This document shows positions 10,601 to 23,242 of a stretch of DNA of 40,371 nucleotides, piece by piece; the first letter of the stretch is position 1; the number at the start of each line of letters is the position of its first letter. Source of the stretch: Parvularia atlantis (lineage: Eukaryota > Opisthokonta > Rotosphaerida); NCBI GenBank assembly GCA_943704415.1, contig CALSCO010002245.1, positions 1-40,371 of the forward strand, written 5' to 3'. The notes under the pieces are model-generated. The model saw nothing but the letters and a program-made list of their open reading frames with translations, made no database searches and was not told the DNA's origin. The position numbers were made by a program, and so were the translations under genes.

Positions 10601-13600
10601 GTGAGCGACAACGCCGCGACTGCACGGTCGTGACGCGCACCTGCTGGTACTGGAACAGGTCGCGCAGGCGCCCGTCGGCGTCGTTGTCGCCCGTGAGGCG
10701 CTTGACCGGGTCGCCGCCCTCGGGAGACTGCTCAGGCCACGGCTGGTCGGGCGAGGCGGGGTCGAGTGACGCGATGGAGAGCTGCCGCTTGACTGCGAGC
10801 GACTTTTGCTGCTTCCACTGCGCACGCGCACTGCGTCAGCCCTGCGTTTCGTTGTACCGCGTGCACGGAAGCGCGCCTGCTTGGCCGTGTCGTTGAACGC
10901 GATCGCCTTGGCAGCGTATCGCACCACGAGCTGGTCGTTTTGCAGCTCGGGAAATTGCCGCATCAGACTCTCGACTGCGCGTGCGGCCGTTCAGCACCCT
11001 AGGCATTGTCACAAGCACGGCGGCACACACACCGAGCGACACGCGCGCCTCCATCAGCAGCCACTCGACGATCAGGTTCGGCTGGCCGGCAAGGTGCTTG
11101 AGGCGCTGCGTGCGGTCGTCAGCGACGAACTGCAGACCATGCATGCGCGATCGCATGTACCTGCTGGTCGGCCGCGCTCATCTGCACCAGCAGCTTGATG
11201 CCGAGCTCCTCCGAGTACAGCCGGTTGTACGTCTCAAGCGAGAGGTCGTTGCGCAGATGGTTGAGCAGGTAGCTGCGGGTTCGATGTCACGGTCGCAGTC
11301 GCGCGCACGGGCCTGAGCACGCACCTAACGAGGAATAGGCGCGTGTTGTGCGCCTCGAGCTTGTAGAACAGCACTATGCGCGCGCGCGCGCGCGTGTCAG
11401 CAGCACCACGCCACGCAACGGCGTCGTCGCACCCTCGCAGATGTCGATCGCGGCCGTGCCAAGCTCCTCCAGCTTGCGGAACGCGGTAATAGTGTCGCCC
11501 TTGGCCAGCAGGTCCTCCAGGTGCCGCATCTCGATCTCCTTGAGCAGATTCTCGGGCAGGTTGAGCGCGAGCGTAAGCTTCTTGGCGACGTCAAAGCGCC
11601 CTGAGACGTTCGGCCTCCATCAACTTCGCCCGAGCGCGCCAGCACAAGACGCACCCGGCGCCAGCGCCAGTAGCGTCCGCACGACCGCGACGGGGTCCGC
11701 CCGACACGCATCCTCCAGATCCTTCCACTGCGGGTACGGCGACTGCGTCTTGGGCGTGGCCGGTGCCGCAGCCGAGGTGGCCGACGTCGCCGTTGTCACG
11801 TTGGTCACGCGCAGCACGGCCTCGTACAGCTGGAAGCGCTCGTACGTGTCGTGCACGCGCTGCGCCAGCTCGCGGTCGTGGAGCGCCCCGGCGGCAGAGT
11901 GGCACAGCCGCAGCAGGTTCAGGCATTGGTCGAGCGACCACAGTGGCAGCCACTGCAGCACGAGCGACACCGCGGTCTGCCGCGGACGGTCAGCGCTCGC
12001 GCACGACGCAGCACCGGGCGCACCTTCTTGTCGCGGATGCGCACAAGGTATTTGGCGGCCGCCTTGGGCTGCTTCTCGGCGAGCGCGACGAGGAGCGAGT
12101 CGGGAGGCGGCGAGGGCACGTGTCCATCGTCAACAAGCCGCAGGGCTTCGACGTGCTTGCCCTCGGCAACAAACTGGTCAAACAGCTGCGTGGCCGCGCC
12201 GTGTCAGCCGCGCGTGCACAGCAGTCGTGCGCACCCGCGCGTAGAGATGTTCGACTGGGTCCATGCCGCTCTCGATCTGCAGCAGCTGCGGTTGGTCCGC
12301 CGCGAGCCGCGCCACAGACGGCAGCACGGCCGACGCCGGGGCCGCGGGGTGCTGCTGCTGCTGCTGCTGTTGCTGAGTGCCCTTGGTCGGCGAGCTCTGG
12401 CGTGAGGTGCTGGCGGGCGTGCCGGGCGTGCCGGGCGCTGCTGCTGCACCGCTCTTGCCCTTCTTGGTCGGGCTGATCGTGGACGCCGCGGCAGCAGCCT
12501 GCTGCTGCATCAACCGCTGTTCGCGCTCGGCTGCCGCGCGCCAGTTCAGCACAGCCGGGCCGGTCGTGCGCTCGCGCACCAATGTCGCGGATGATCTGCG
12601 GGTAGCATTCGTCGCACACGCGCTCGGGCTGGTCGCTCTCACCCTCGGGGATGACGACACGGCGCTTGGAGCACGTGTCGCACACGACTTTGCCACAGGC
12701 GCGGCAGTGGTGGCGCCGGCGGAACGCGCCAAAGTCCTCGCCGCCAACCATGCACTTGGCGACCTGTGACGCGTCCGTCAGCGCAACGCGCGCGTCACAA
12801 GGAGGCAACGCGCCTCGTTGTCCATGTGCCAGAATGAGCGATCGGGCACCCACTTTCTCCGCGCGACGACCGGCGCGGCCCCGCCCGGCTGCGCCTCCGC
12901 GAGCCCGATGGCAAGCGACGTATCAGCGAGGAAGCCGAAGCGGTGCCGCATGTAGTGCAGCAGCACGGCGTTGTCCTCTGCCAGCGACAGCGCCAGGTCG
13001 AGGTGCGTCCCGCTGCGCTTGAGCACGTTCACGGGGTTGTGCGTGAGACACACGAGCGCTGGTGTGCGAGGTGCGAACGTCAGCAAGACGCTGCACCGTG
13101 CGCAGAGTCGCACCTGCCAGCAGCGGTGAGCGGTCTTGCAGATACGTCAGGACCTCCTCCGTCAGCGCGTACTGCGCCACGCCCGACCCGCCGCCAGCGA
13201 CCGGCCCGCCTACACGCATGTTGCAGCGAGTGGTGAGCCCGTGCGGGACTGCCAACCGTCAGGCGCACGCACCGCGGTTGCGCGCCACCGTCATACTCAT
13301 CGCGCCCGCGAGCGACCGCGACGACGCGAGGCCATCGGCCAAGGGCAGGTCTACGTTCTCGACGGCGGCTGAGACGTCCAGCTCGGGCACAGCAGCGAGC
13401 GCAACGCGCAGGATCACGGGCGCGGTCGTGAGCGTGCCGAGCATGAGCGGCCGCGACGGCTGCGTCGACGATGCCGTCGCAAACAGCGGCATGTCTGCGG
13501 GCTCAGCGTCAGAGCGCGGCCACGGGTACGTGCGGCCACGGGTGCGGCCACGGGTGCGACCACAGGCGCACCAGGCAGGCGAACAGACACAAACTGCAGC

Positions 13601-16600
13601 AGCTGCAGCAGCCGATCGGGCACGCCCGACAAGAACCGAAACGCCTCGCCCAGCAGCGGCGGCAGGGTGATGCGCTGGCCGGGGCGTCAGCTGCGCCATC
13701 ACGCTAGACGCACGCGTGCGCACCCGATCGGTCAGCGCCACCTGGTCCTTGAGGTACTGGTCCATTGTGCACTCGAGCGTCGCCAGGACCGTCTCGCGCT
13801 CGTACACGGCCAGCGGCGGCGACGTCGGCGCGGCAAATGCCAGCCCAAAGACGGCGAGAATCGACACGCTCGTCGTCACGCCCGACTTGAACGACACGTC
13901 CAAGTCAAGCTCTGCGACGCCGGCGAGCTTAGCACGTGCGCTGGGCAGCCGCGTGCAGCCGCACCCCGTGCAGTCTCGATCACGAGCCGGCGCAGGTCCT
14001 CGGCATCCACGATGCCCATGTCGCCCACGCGGTACCACAGCGACTGGCGCCACGGCAGGAGCACGGCGGTCGGGTCGTCGCTGGGCGGAGCTGCTCGCCG
14101 CGCGCAGGGTCAGCGGGCGGCCAGGGAACGCAAAAGAGCGACGCACCGCTCATGGAGGCCACGTCCGCGCCCTCGAGCAGCGCCAGGAGCGTGCCGTGCA
14201 GCACAAGCAGGTTGTGCAGGTTGAGCAAAAAGCACAGCCGCTCGACGCCGCTCAGGCTGGTCGTGACCGCGGCCTGCAGCTCGGCCGTGGCCAGGAACGC
14301 GTCTGCCATGGCCTGGCATGGCGCGTCAGTGCGGTGTTTGCGACGTTGAGCGCAAACGTCGCAAACACCTGGCTGTTGCGCAGCTCCTCGAGCAGCTCGG
14401 CCTTCTCCATCAGCACCAGCGCAAACGGCAGCACGAGCTCGCGCCCGTCCAGCAGCTCAAGGCCCAGCTGCTTGTCTGCGAGGCAGAGGTCAGCGCAGCA
14501 AGCAAGCAACACAGCGGCCGCAACGCACGGCGCAGCGACGGCACGCTCACGGCGCGCAGCTTGCCGGCCGCCGCCGCAAGCACGCGCAGGATCTGCGTCA
14601 GGTGGACCGCGACTGCCTTGGGCGCCTCGCGGCATGTCGTCGGCCAAACGGTGCTCTCGTTCATCGCTGTTGCGCAAGTCAGTATTGAGGCGCACCGCAG
14701 CGAGGGATGGCGGGCACACCGGGCAGGTTGTGGCGGTTGAGTTCGGCGACGGCGGCCGCCGTGGAGGCCGCGCTGGATGCGCCCGCGCCGCCAGTCGACG
14801 ATGAAGGCGCGCCCGTCAGCGTCTTCAGCTCGGGCCGTGCCAGCGAGCGCACGATGACCGACAGCAGGTCGATCCGCAACAACGATGCTGCAAGGCGCAC
14901 ATGGGCGTGAGCGGCAGTTTATCGTGCGTGACGAAACGCACCGAGGCTCTCCGCTGGCTGGTACGCCTTCGACTCAAAGACGAGCCGCGCGAGCGTGCGC
15001 GTGGGGCCGTCGGCGAGCACATCGAGCAGCAGGCGCTCGTTCTTGGCGCTGATCTCGGTCGAGAGCACGTCGATGAAGAAGAGCAGGTGGCGCAGATACA
15101 CGTGCAGGTAGCGCACGCGCGACGTCGCCGGCGGCGCGGCAGACGGCGGCGGCAGCATCGCGCGCGGCGACAGCAGCGACGCGGCGTCCGCGTGGCCAGC
15201 ATCGTCCTGTGGGGCAGGCGAACATCAGCCTGAGTGCGCGCTGCGACGCGCCGCCGCACCTCGACGACGGCCGAGAAGGCCGCGACGGCGTCGTCCAGCA
15301 GCTTCTTGACCTCGGTCGACGCGATCGTCTTCTTTTCGTTGCGCTTCTCGCCAAATAGGATCTCGGACAGGCCCTGCAGGCGCACAAGTACGGCGTGGAT
15401 GCGTCCTGCGAGAGCACATCGGCGACCGGCGCATGCAAGTGGGCGAGTCAACGCACCCTCGCGCTCGAGCTGGCGCTGCAGCATCGCCGGGTCCATCGGC
15501 AGGCCGGCGTGGCTGCCGATCACGTCGCGCAGCGCCTCGGCCGCTCGACCAGGGTCCTTCTCTGTTCGCGGCGGGTGACTTAGCGCAATAAAAAGCACGT
15601 GAGCCCGCTACAGCGAACGCACGGCGCTGCTCCAGCCGCTCCTGCAGCAGCACGTGTCGCCGGCGCAGGTTCTGGCAGACAGCAAACTGCGCGCACGCCC
15701 CGTTCAGTCAGTGGTGGCTGACCTTACGTGTAGCGAACGCACCTTCCAGTACCGGTCGCCGTCGCGGCCACTCTGGGCGGGCAGGGCGTCGAGCTGGGCC
15801 TGAAATGGATTGAGCACACATGCGTGCGGCTGGCAACGGCACCTGCGCCTGGTCCAGGAACAGCTTGGCGATCTGTAGCGTCGCCGACGACGTCGAGGCA
15901 AAGTCAAGGCAGATCGCAGCCGCCTCGAGCGGATCGGTCGACGGCAGCGACTTGAGGTTGAGCACGGCGCTGCCGCCCCACGAGCCGCGCAGCTGCTCCT
16001 CCAGCCGGAACGTCGCCTCGGCCATCGTGACCTGCGTCGACATGGCCGCGTCCATGCGGAAGCGCTAGTGTGTGCCGAACCTGTGAAATGACCGGCATGC
16101 GCTATGCGGCGGCGAACCTTGATGATGTCAAGGCAGCGCTTAAAGTTGCCCGAGCGCATGCACAACGTGATCAGCGTCTCGGGTGAGGCGGTGATGCGCG
16201 CGAGAAACTCGTGGTCGCTCAGGCCGGTCTGCGCGGTCGCTCAGCTGTCGCGATCGCCACCGCAGCAATGAGCGCACCGCCTCTGCATTGACCACGTTGA
16301 AGCGCCAGAGAGCCTCATCGACGAGCTCGCGCAGCCGTGCAACGCGCTCTTGCACGGGCTTGAGCTCCGGCTGCGCGCTCGTCGGTTAGCGGTGCACCCG
16401 ACCGGCCACGAGCGCGCCGCACACCTCACTCAGTGGCAGCGTCTTGCCCGCACTTTCCACGAGCTCCATGAGCGTCGACAGCATGCGCTTGAACAGCTTT
16501 GGGGGGCACATGAACGTGTCGTCCTGCAGGATGCCGCGGTCAGCCCATACGCTGGTGTGTGTGCGAACGGCCCGCGCACCGCCTCGGCCGGGTCCGGGCT

Positions 16601-19127
16601 GAGGCTGCGGTCGCGCACGACGACGTTGGCCGAGCTCGACCTGCACCGCGTCAGCACGACAGACAGGCAGCCAGGCACGCGCACCGTGCCCGGATTGATG
16701 GCGTCATGTCGCGCTTGCGCAGGAAGAGCGCGGCAAAGAGGTCCTCGAGCACCTCGACGCGCACGGCGGCCGCGCCGATCGCGCCAACGCGGTCGTGCGT
16801 CTGTTGCAGAAAGAGTGAGCACACGCACACACGCTGCCGCGAGAACGCGCCTTGCGGCTCAGCGCCGCGATGGCCTCGTCCGCCGTGACCGGTTCGCACA
16901 CTGCCGCGATCGCCTCGCGCAGCACGGCAAACGCCGCAAACGCCAGCTTCTGGCTGTCCCGGCGCAGGCGCTCCTGTCATGCACCGGTTGAGCACGGCCA
17001 AAGACACAATCGCGCGCGCTGCTTGCCTCCTCCGAGTCGTCAGCCACGGGGTACGCGTCCAGCAGCTCAAGCAGCGCCGACTCGTCCACAAAGCGCAGGC
17101 GCTGCCGGAGTACAAACAGCAGCGAGTGGTCTTGAAGGTCGCTCGCCACGCGGCGCTCGTTGTCGCCCTCGTAGAGCTGCGTCAGCGCCCACTTTGTGAT
17201 CTGTCGAGGGCGTCGGCGTCAGGACAGCCAGCCGAATCGCGCGCTCCGTGCTAAGCCGCACCCGGTGGTGGTAGACAATGCGGCGGCATGCGAGCGCAAT
17301 GTCCGGGTCGCGCGTCTCACACTGACATGTGAGCAGCGCTGTCAGCCACGCGCGATTGCAGCATGCGTGCGAGCGCGCGCCTCGATCGCGTCGCCCCAGA
17401 GGATCTGCAGTAGCTGCTCGGCGTCCTTGATGTCGTCACGCACCATGCGCCAGCATAGCAACAGCAGCAACGGCGCGAGCGGCGTGAACGGCGCAACGAG
17501 CGTGCGCAGGCTCGCCCAGCTGTCTCGCAGTCAGTACGCGCCGCCCATCCTCCACGTAACACGCACTTCTTGGCGCGCACGAGGTCCTGGCCCTTGCTGA
17601 CCACGAGCTCGACAAAGTGTGCGCCCTTGGCGTGCATGAAGAGCGCAAACTCGCTCCAGAACGACGGCGGCACGCGCCCGCCGTGCTGCTCGATCGCCGC
17701 AAATGGGTGCGGCAGCACGGCCTCGCTCGGGAGCATCGCCGCCTCGGTCTCGACGCTGGCAAACAGCGTGATGAGGAACGTCGAGCCGTCGCGCATCAGT
17801 GCCTCATAGACGCTCGTGCGCTCGATCGCGTGCGCCGGGATGCTCGCCTGGTCCGTCGGCAGAAAGCGGTTCACCAGCGGCTGCGCCCACCGCACGTCTC
17901 AGCGCGGCTGGCGCGCGCAGGCATGCACGCACCTTGCGCTGCGCCGTGTCGCTCGAGAGCACGAGCAGTGCGATGAACAGCTCACGCAGGGGGATCTCGG
18001 TCATGGCCGGCGTCACGTTGACGTAGTGCAAAAACTTGAGCGCGTTCGCGTAGCGCTGGAGACGTGCGGGTGAGCGGGGCTGAGCGTGCGCGTGCGCATG
18101 CGTGCTAACCTTGCTCGTGAGGCAGTCGCGCACGGTGTCGACGTAGGCACGCTGGAACGCCTCGGTCGTCTTGGCAAACGGCGCGGCATCACTGGACAGC
18201 CGCTCGACGAGCGCGCCCCCTGGAGACCACGTCAGCCAGAGCTTGCACCGGTCCGGATGAAGGGGCGCACCGAGAGCGGGCTGCCGCACGACCGTCTCGA
18301 CGACCTTGCGCACGGCCTCGTCAGACAGGTCCTGCGAGCGGACGGCGCCATCAGCCGCTGCTGCACGCGCGAGAGCCGTGCACGCACGGTGGGCCCGCGC
18401 GTCCGCGTCGAGGCAGACCCCGCCGCATCGATGCGCTGGCGGTACGCGATGATCTCGTCAATCACCTCACGCAGTGCCTGTGCGCGTTGCAGTGTCAGCC
18501 GGTGGACGGCGGCAGCGGTAAGGCACGGCCCCGCGACGCGCCTTGTGCGGGATCGACTCTGGCGCCAGCGCGCGCAGCTCGCGCCCAAAGAGGCAGTCGA
18601 GCAGCAGGCGCAGCTCGATGTCGCGCAGCTCGGCGGGCGTGGCGGCATCATCTTGCGCCAAATGGCGGTACTCGCACGCGCACAGCCAGCGCAGGTGCGC
18701 GGCCGACGGCACAGTCGCCGACGGCAGCCTGCGTCTCTGTCGTCAGTGCTCTGCTGCGTCCAGTGCGCGCGCGCGCACCAATCGGGCCGCGGGCCCTCGC
18801 GTACAACGGCCAGCAGCAGCTGCAGTACGCGCGGTCGCTGCTCCGGCGCGCGCGCGAGCTGCCGCAGCACCTGTCGCGGCACATCGTCGATCAGCCGTCA
18901 ACGCCGACGCGATGCTGAGCAGATGCGCCGCGCACCAGCGACGCCGGCTCCCACTGACCGAGCGCGAGAAAGTTGCCGGCGAGGCGCAGACACTTTTCCG
19001 GGCTGCGCGACAGGAACGGGAAGTGGCCGGCAACGCGCACGTCGCCCGCGCCCGCGCTCATCTGCAGCACGCGCGCGTCTGCGTCGTGAGAGACAGGCGC
19101 ACAGAGATGCGATGCACGCGCCTCCAT
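7641..19127 (-). CDS. ZFYVE26: ZFYVE26 / spastizin (FYVE-CENT) homologue
   Basis: A very long, intron-dense minus-strand gene. The start is ATG 19127-19125, or the in-frame ATG at 19061 ([14 protein letters not shown]). The N-terminal exon resembles spastizin ([19 protein letters not shown], then [13 protein letters not shown]). The FYVE finger lies at about 12813-12600: WHMDNE spliced to [20 protein letters not shown], then [13 protein letters not shown] and RVCDECY. A Gly sits where zinc ligand 2 should be. The C-terminal exons match the alpha-helical spastizin end ([50 protein letters not shown]). A poly-Gln tract is coded at about 12349-12374. Spastizin works with spatacsin and AP-5 in lysosome reformation and autophagy. 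The length and FYVE position agree with the 2.5-thousand-residue animal protein. Most of the roughly fifty splice junctions were not individually fixed. Confidence 0.9.
12349..12374 (-). repeat. Poly-glutamine CAG/CAA repeat in ZFYVE26
   Basis: A short CTG/TTG run on the plus strand encodes eight glutamines on the minus strand, in a low-complexity Ala/Pro/Ser/Gln linker C-terminal to the FYVE finger. Confidence 0.75.
12764..12813 (-). other. Probable GC-AG intron in the FYVE domain
   Basis: The donor is AACGAG followed by GCGCGT, the branch-like GCTGAC and the acceptor TCACAG. Splicing here gives W-x2-D-x5-C (WHMDNEVAKC), exactly the FYVE spacing. The nearest GT donors (36- and 94-base introns) either insert residues or delete the W-x2-D motif. 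Confidence 0.55.
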
Positions 19128-19210
19128 GGCTGGCGCCTGTCTGCGTGCGCGCGATTGCAGCGATGGCCCCGGAGTGGCGGAAGTTGGTTTTGTGACAGTC
19201 GCATCGGCGG
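19128..19210. promoter_or_regulatory. 83-base divergent promoter of ZFYVE26 and the receptor-like gene
   Basis: Only 83 bases lie between the outermost ATGs (149 if ZFYVE26 starts at 19061). The two transcripts must share the promoter or overlap at their 5' ends. No TATA or other core element is recognisable. Confidence 0.6.
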
Positions 19211-19241
19211 ATGCGCGTCGTCGCGCTCGTGCTGCTCGCCC

Positions 19242-19274
<33 letters not shown>

Positions 19275-22200
19275 CGGCGGCGGCGGCGGCGGTGGCGGGG
19301 CCTGTTAACATCACGATCGTCGCGGCCGGCCCCGCGACCAACCGCGGCGCATACTGGGCGGCCGGGACGCACTGCTGCATCGCGATGTGCCTCGCGGCGG
19401 AGGCGCTCAACGCGCGGCCCGATGCGGCTGTGACGGCCGCGATCGCGTTCGTCAACAACGACGGCGCGGCGACCGTGTCTGTGCGCGAGGTCAGCGCGCG
19501 CGTGCTCGCTGCGCCCGATGCCGCCAGCGCGACCGTCGGCGTCGTGGCCGACTACTACTCGCTGCTGGCCCAGGCGCTGCAGAGCGTGCTGTCGGCCTAC
19601 GCCGTGCCCCAGATCGGCTACGGCTCGACCAGCCCGACCCTGTCCGACAAGGCTGCCTACCCGACCTTCCTGCGCACGGTCGTGAGCGACACGGCGCGCG
19701 GGCCTGTCTTCGTCTACCTGCTCGCGCGCTTCGGCTGGAACGAGGTCGCCGTGATCTCGTTCAACGAGCCGTTCGGCCAGGGCCTGCGCCAGTCGTTCGT
19801 GACGGCCGTGACCAACGCGCCCACCGGCACCGCGCCCTCGATCATCGTCGACTACGCCTACCCGTTCCGCAGCGCGACCACGCCGGACCAGTTTGCGCTG
19901 CTGACCGAGGCCCTGAACGGCATCCGCGCGCAGCGTGTCCGCGTCATCCTCCTCTTTGGCTCGCTCGTCACGCCCGTGCTCGACATCGCCGCCAACATGA
20001 GCATGAACGCGCCCGAGTACCAGTGGCTCCTTGCCGACCTGCAGGAGACGATTCACCTGGGCCTCGTCGTGGTGCAGAACAGCGGCGTCGGCGCAGGCTC
20101 GCCGGCCGCCGTGGCCGCGTTCGACGCCGACTTCCGCGCGGCCTATGCCGCCGACCGCTTCCCGCAGTGCAACGCACTCGGCCTCAACCTCACGGCCGTG
20201 CTCAACGGCGCCGCGCTCTCCCGCGACATCTACACCCTCACCGCGTACGACGCCGTCGCGAGCTACGTCCGCGCCGCCGAGACGCTCCTGGCCGGCCTGC
20301 CGCCGGACGCGACGAACGCGGACGCGGCGGGCCTGCTGCGCAACGGTACGGCGATGCTGCGCACGCTGCTCGCGCTCAACTTCACGGGGTTGAGCGGGCC
20401 GCTGCTGTTTGTCGCGAGCGGCGACGTCGAGGCCGGCGTGTACGGCGTCGTGATCAACGCGGCCGGCCTGCCCCGGTTCCAGCAGGCGATCGGCACGATC
20501 ACGGTGTTCCAGGGGCGCGTGGCCGCCGTGCAGCTGCTGGACGAGGACCAGATCCTGTGGCCGAGCGAGAGCGGCCCGATCCGTGCGCCGCGTCTGTGCG
20601 ACCCGGGCTACGAGCTCGCGACCAACTCGACCCAGTGTGTGCCGTGTCTGCAGGGCTACTACGCGCCCACGCGCGAGAGCGTGTGCCTGCGATGCCCGAC
20701 CGGCTCGGTCAGCCGGCAGCCCGCGAGCAGCGCGTGCGACACGTGCCGCACGGGCACGAGCGCCAATGCGGTCAGCAGCGACTGCATTGTGTGCAACACG
20801 ACGACCTACGCGCCCGGGCCCGGCCTGACACAGTGTATCCCGTGCCCGGCCAACTCGCGCACGAGCGTGCTCGGCGCGACGAGCGCAGACCAGTGCACGT
20901 GCCTGCCCGGGTTCTACGCCGAGGGCAACACGACCGGCGCGGCGCTCACGTGCGTGGGCTGCAATGAGGGCGCCGTGTGCTCGGGCGAGGCGCTGCCGTA
21001 CGCAGCCGATGGCTTCTACCAGCAGAGCACGAACCGGTTTCTGCGCTGCTACCCGGCGAGCGCGTGCACCAACAACACGTGCGTGCCACCACTGACGGGC
21101 GAGGTGTGCGCGTCGTGTCTCGACGGCCTACTTTACGACCCGGCGACGGCGGCCTGCGTCGAGTGCTCGCTTGCGGCGTCGGTGTGCATCGTGCTGCTGG
21201 CGGGCCTGGTCATCGTCTTCATCGTCTACTGGATCTCGCGGCTCAAGTATCTCCCCGTGCGGCACCGCAAGCTCACCAGCGGCCTGAACGCGGGCATGAG
21301 CACGGGCACCAACGTGGGCGGGAGCAGCGCGGGCGTCGTCGTGATCGTGCCGGGCGCGGACAGTGCGGCAGCTGCCGAGGCGGCGCCCACCGTCGACGCG
21401 GCCGATGGCAGCGACAGCGACAGCGACTGTGAGGACGTGCAGCCGCGCCGCGTGAGCGCCTCGTTCGACACGGTCGAGATGCAGCCGATGCCCATCACCG
21501 CGGCGGCGCTGGCCGTGCCACGCCTGAGCGTGACGGCGGCGGCGGAGGAGGGCGTGCGACAGCGGCGCGCGTCGGTGCAGCGGCCGTCGCTGGCCGCCGC
21601 GGTGCCGCGCAAGGCCGCCGCGTCGCTCAAGCCCGTGCCGAAGGAGCGGTCGTTTGGGCGCGCGCTCGTGACCGACATCAGCCTCCTGGTCGCGTTCCTG
21701 CAGATCCAGGCCATCATCGGCGACTTTGCGCTCAAGCAGTCGTCGACGCAGGCGACGTTTGTGACGCTGCAGTTTGCCCTGGGCGACCTCCAGCGCATCT
21801 ACACCTGCCTCTTCCTGTCGTTTGGCGACGTGGCCGACCCGTTCTGGTCGGTGCTGCAGTGGAAGCTGAGCTTCCCGCTGCTCGTGCCGTGCTTCCTTGC
21901 GCTCTTCGCCGTCGTCGACCAGCTGCACCGGGCCTACGTACGTTACTGCTCGGGCCTGACTGCGTACTTTGCCGAGCGCTTCGAGGCGGCCGACACGCGG
22001 GCCGCGGCCGCGCACGGGCGCCGCTCGCTCGACACGACCCTCGCGTCGGTGACGCTCGAGCCCAGCGCGACGGTGGCGACGATTACAACGCGCTCACTCC
22101 AGACGGTCGGCATCACGACGCGCTGGCTCATTAGCAACTTTGCCGCGACGGTCTACCGCGGCGCACGCCAGCGCGTTCGGCACCTGCTCACGTCGTTCCA

Positions 22201-23242
22201 CCCGATGTCGCTCGCGGCCACGATCAACACGCTACTGCTGCTGGGCGACTACCTGTACCTGTTTGAGGTGCACTTGGCGCTGTCGGTCTTCGACTGCTAC
22301 GAGCAGCCCGACGGCACGTTCTCGCTGCTAGAGAAGCCCGACGTGTTCTGCTACACCGACACGTGGGGCCGCTTCAGCCGCTCGGCCTACGCCGCGGCGA
22401 TCCTGTACGGCCTGGGCGTGCCGCTGCTGTTCACGTGCTGCCTCGCACTCAAGTACTGGTACGACCGCCAGCGCGCGGCCGGGCGCGTGTTCTCGTCGGC
22501 GTGGCTCGATCTGGATACGGCGTTTGCGTGCCTCGTGGCCAACTACAACGGCTCGTCGTTCTGGTGGCACGTCGTGATCCAGGTCAAGAAGATTTTCGTC
22601 TCGGTCATCGTCGGCTTCATCACCGATATCGGCGTGCGCACGATCGTCGCCGTGGGCGGGCTGGGTCTGATCCTCGCCGCGACGCTGTACCGGCGCCCGT
22701 TTCTGTTCCGCACGGGCCAGTGGCTCGAGACTTTCTCGCTCGTGGCGCACCTGGTCGTGCTCCTGCTGGGCCTGCTACAGCACTATGGCACGCCCGTGAA
22801 CGGCGTGGTAGCGGTGGTGACGTCGGACGAGGACGTGGTGATCAACGCGCTGGCCGTGGGTGTGTTTGCAGTGACGGCGGCGGTGTTTGCGGGCGTGATC
22901 GCGTACGACGTTTGGCGCTTCATGAAGTCGGCCTCGGCGGGCTGGCTGCGACAGCAGCGGCGGCTCCGGCGTGAGCGCATCAACGAGTTTGACGAGCTCT
23001 TCCAGATGCTGCACGTGGACGACTTTGTGCGGGCGATCGAGGGCATGTGGGAGGACCGCCAGCTCGAGACGCTGTACCTGCTGCGGCGCCTCGCACGCGC
23101 GCCGTCCAAGCACCCGGACGGCGTGCACAGTGCGCGCGCATCATTTGCGGCCGTGGACGGCGGTGGCGGTGGCAACGGCGGCGACAGCGCGTCCATGGCG
23201 GCGATGGCACGCGATGTCTCCGTTGAGCCGCTCAAGGTGTGA
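19211..23242 (+). CDS. Receptor-like protein: ANF/type-1 periplasmic-binding domain, cysteine-rich repeats, multipass membrane region
   Basis: One uninterrupted frame of 1343 residues. A signal peptide with a long Ala run (about 1-29) leads to a type-1 periplasmic-binding (ANF receptor) fold at about 30-440 (APDAASATVGVVADYYSLL, VPQIGYGSTSPTLSD, FGWNEVAVISFNEPFG). Ephrin-receptor-like cysteine repeats (GCC2/GCC3 type; CVPCLQGYYAP, CIPCPANS, CTCLPGFYAEG) cover about 460-650. A first membrane helix lies near 654-676, then a Ser/Asp-rich loop to about 810. Further helices start near 818, 885, 1005, 1060, 1117, 1143, 1175 and 1210, including VIQVKKIFVSVIVGFI and YRRPFLFRTGQWLETFSLV. This last region resembles a multipass module seen in many protist and zoosporic-fungal receptors. 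A ligand-sensing plasma-membrane role is inferred. It is not a classical 7TM layout. The absence of introns over 4 kb is striking beside its neighbours. Confidence 0.82.
19242..19303 (+). repeat. GCG-rich triplet run encoding poly-Ala in the signal peptide
   Basis: A near-perfect (GCG)n run, interrupted by ACG and GTG, encodes the hydrophobic core of the signal peptide almost entirely as alanine. Confidence 0.85.

Noticed and set aside
12340-12380. CTG repeat as a toxic-expansion-type or mobile repeat
   Set aside because: It is only about eight codons, in frame, and inside a low-complexity linker.
7641-19127. Several separate minus-strand genes instead of one ZFYVE26
   Set aside because: N-terminal, FYVE and C-terminal segments all match spastizin in the right order and spacing, and no convincing intervening start/stop pair was seen.
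19058-20056. 332-codon minus-strand frame opposite the receptor's ligand-binding domain
   Set aside because: It is the antisense shadow of a conserved domain; the peptide is Arg/His-rich with no recognisable fold.
21128-22015. 295-codon minus-strand frame opposite the receptor's cytoplasmic loop and helices
   Set aside because: Same antisense effect; low-complexity Arg/Ala/His composition.
19211-23242. Bacterial transfer as the source of the intronless receptor
   Set aside because: The ephrin-type cysteine repeats and multipass module are eukaryotic in character, and base composition matches the neighbours.
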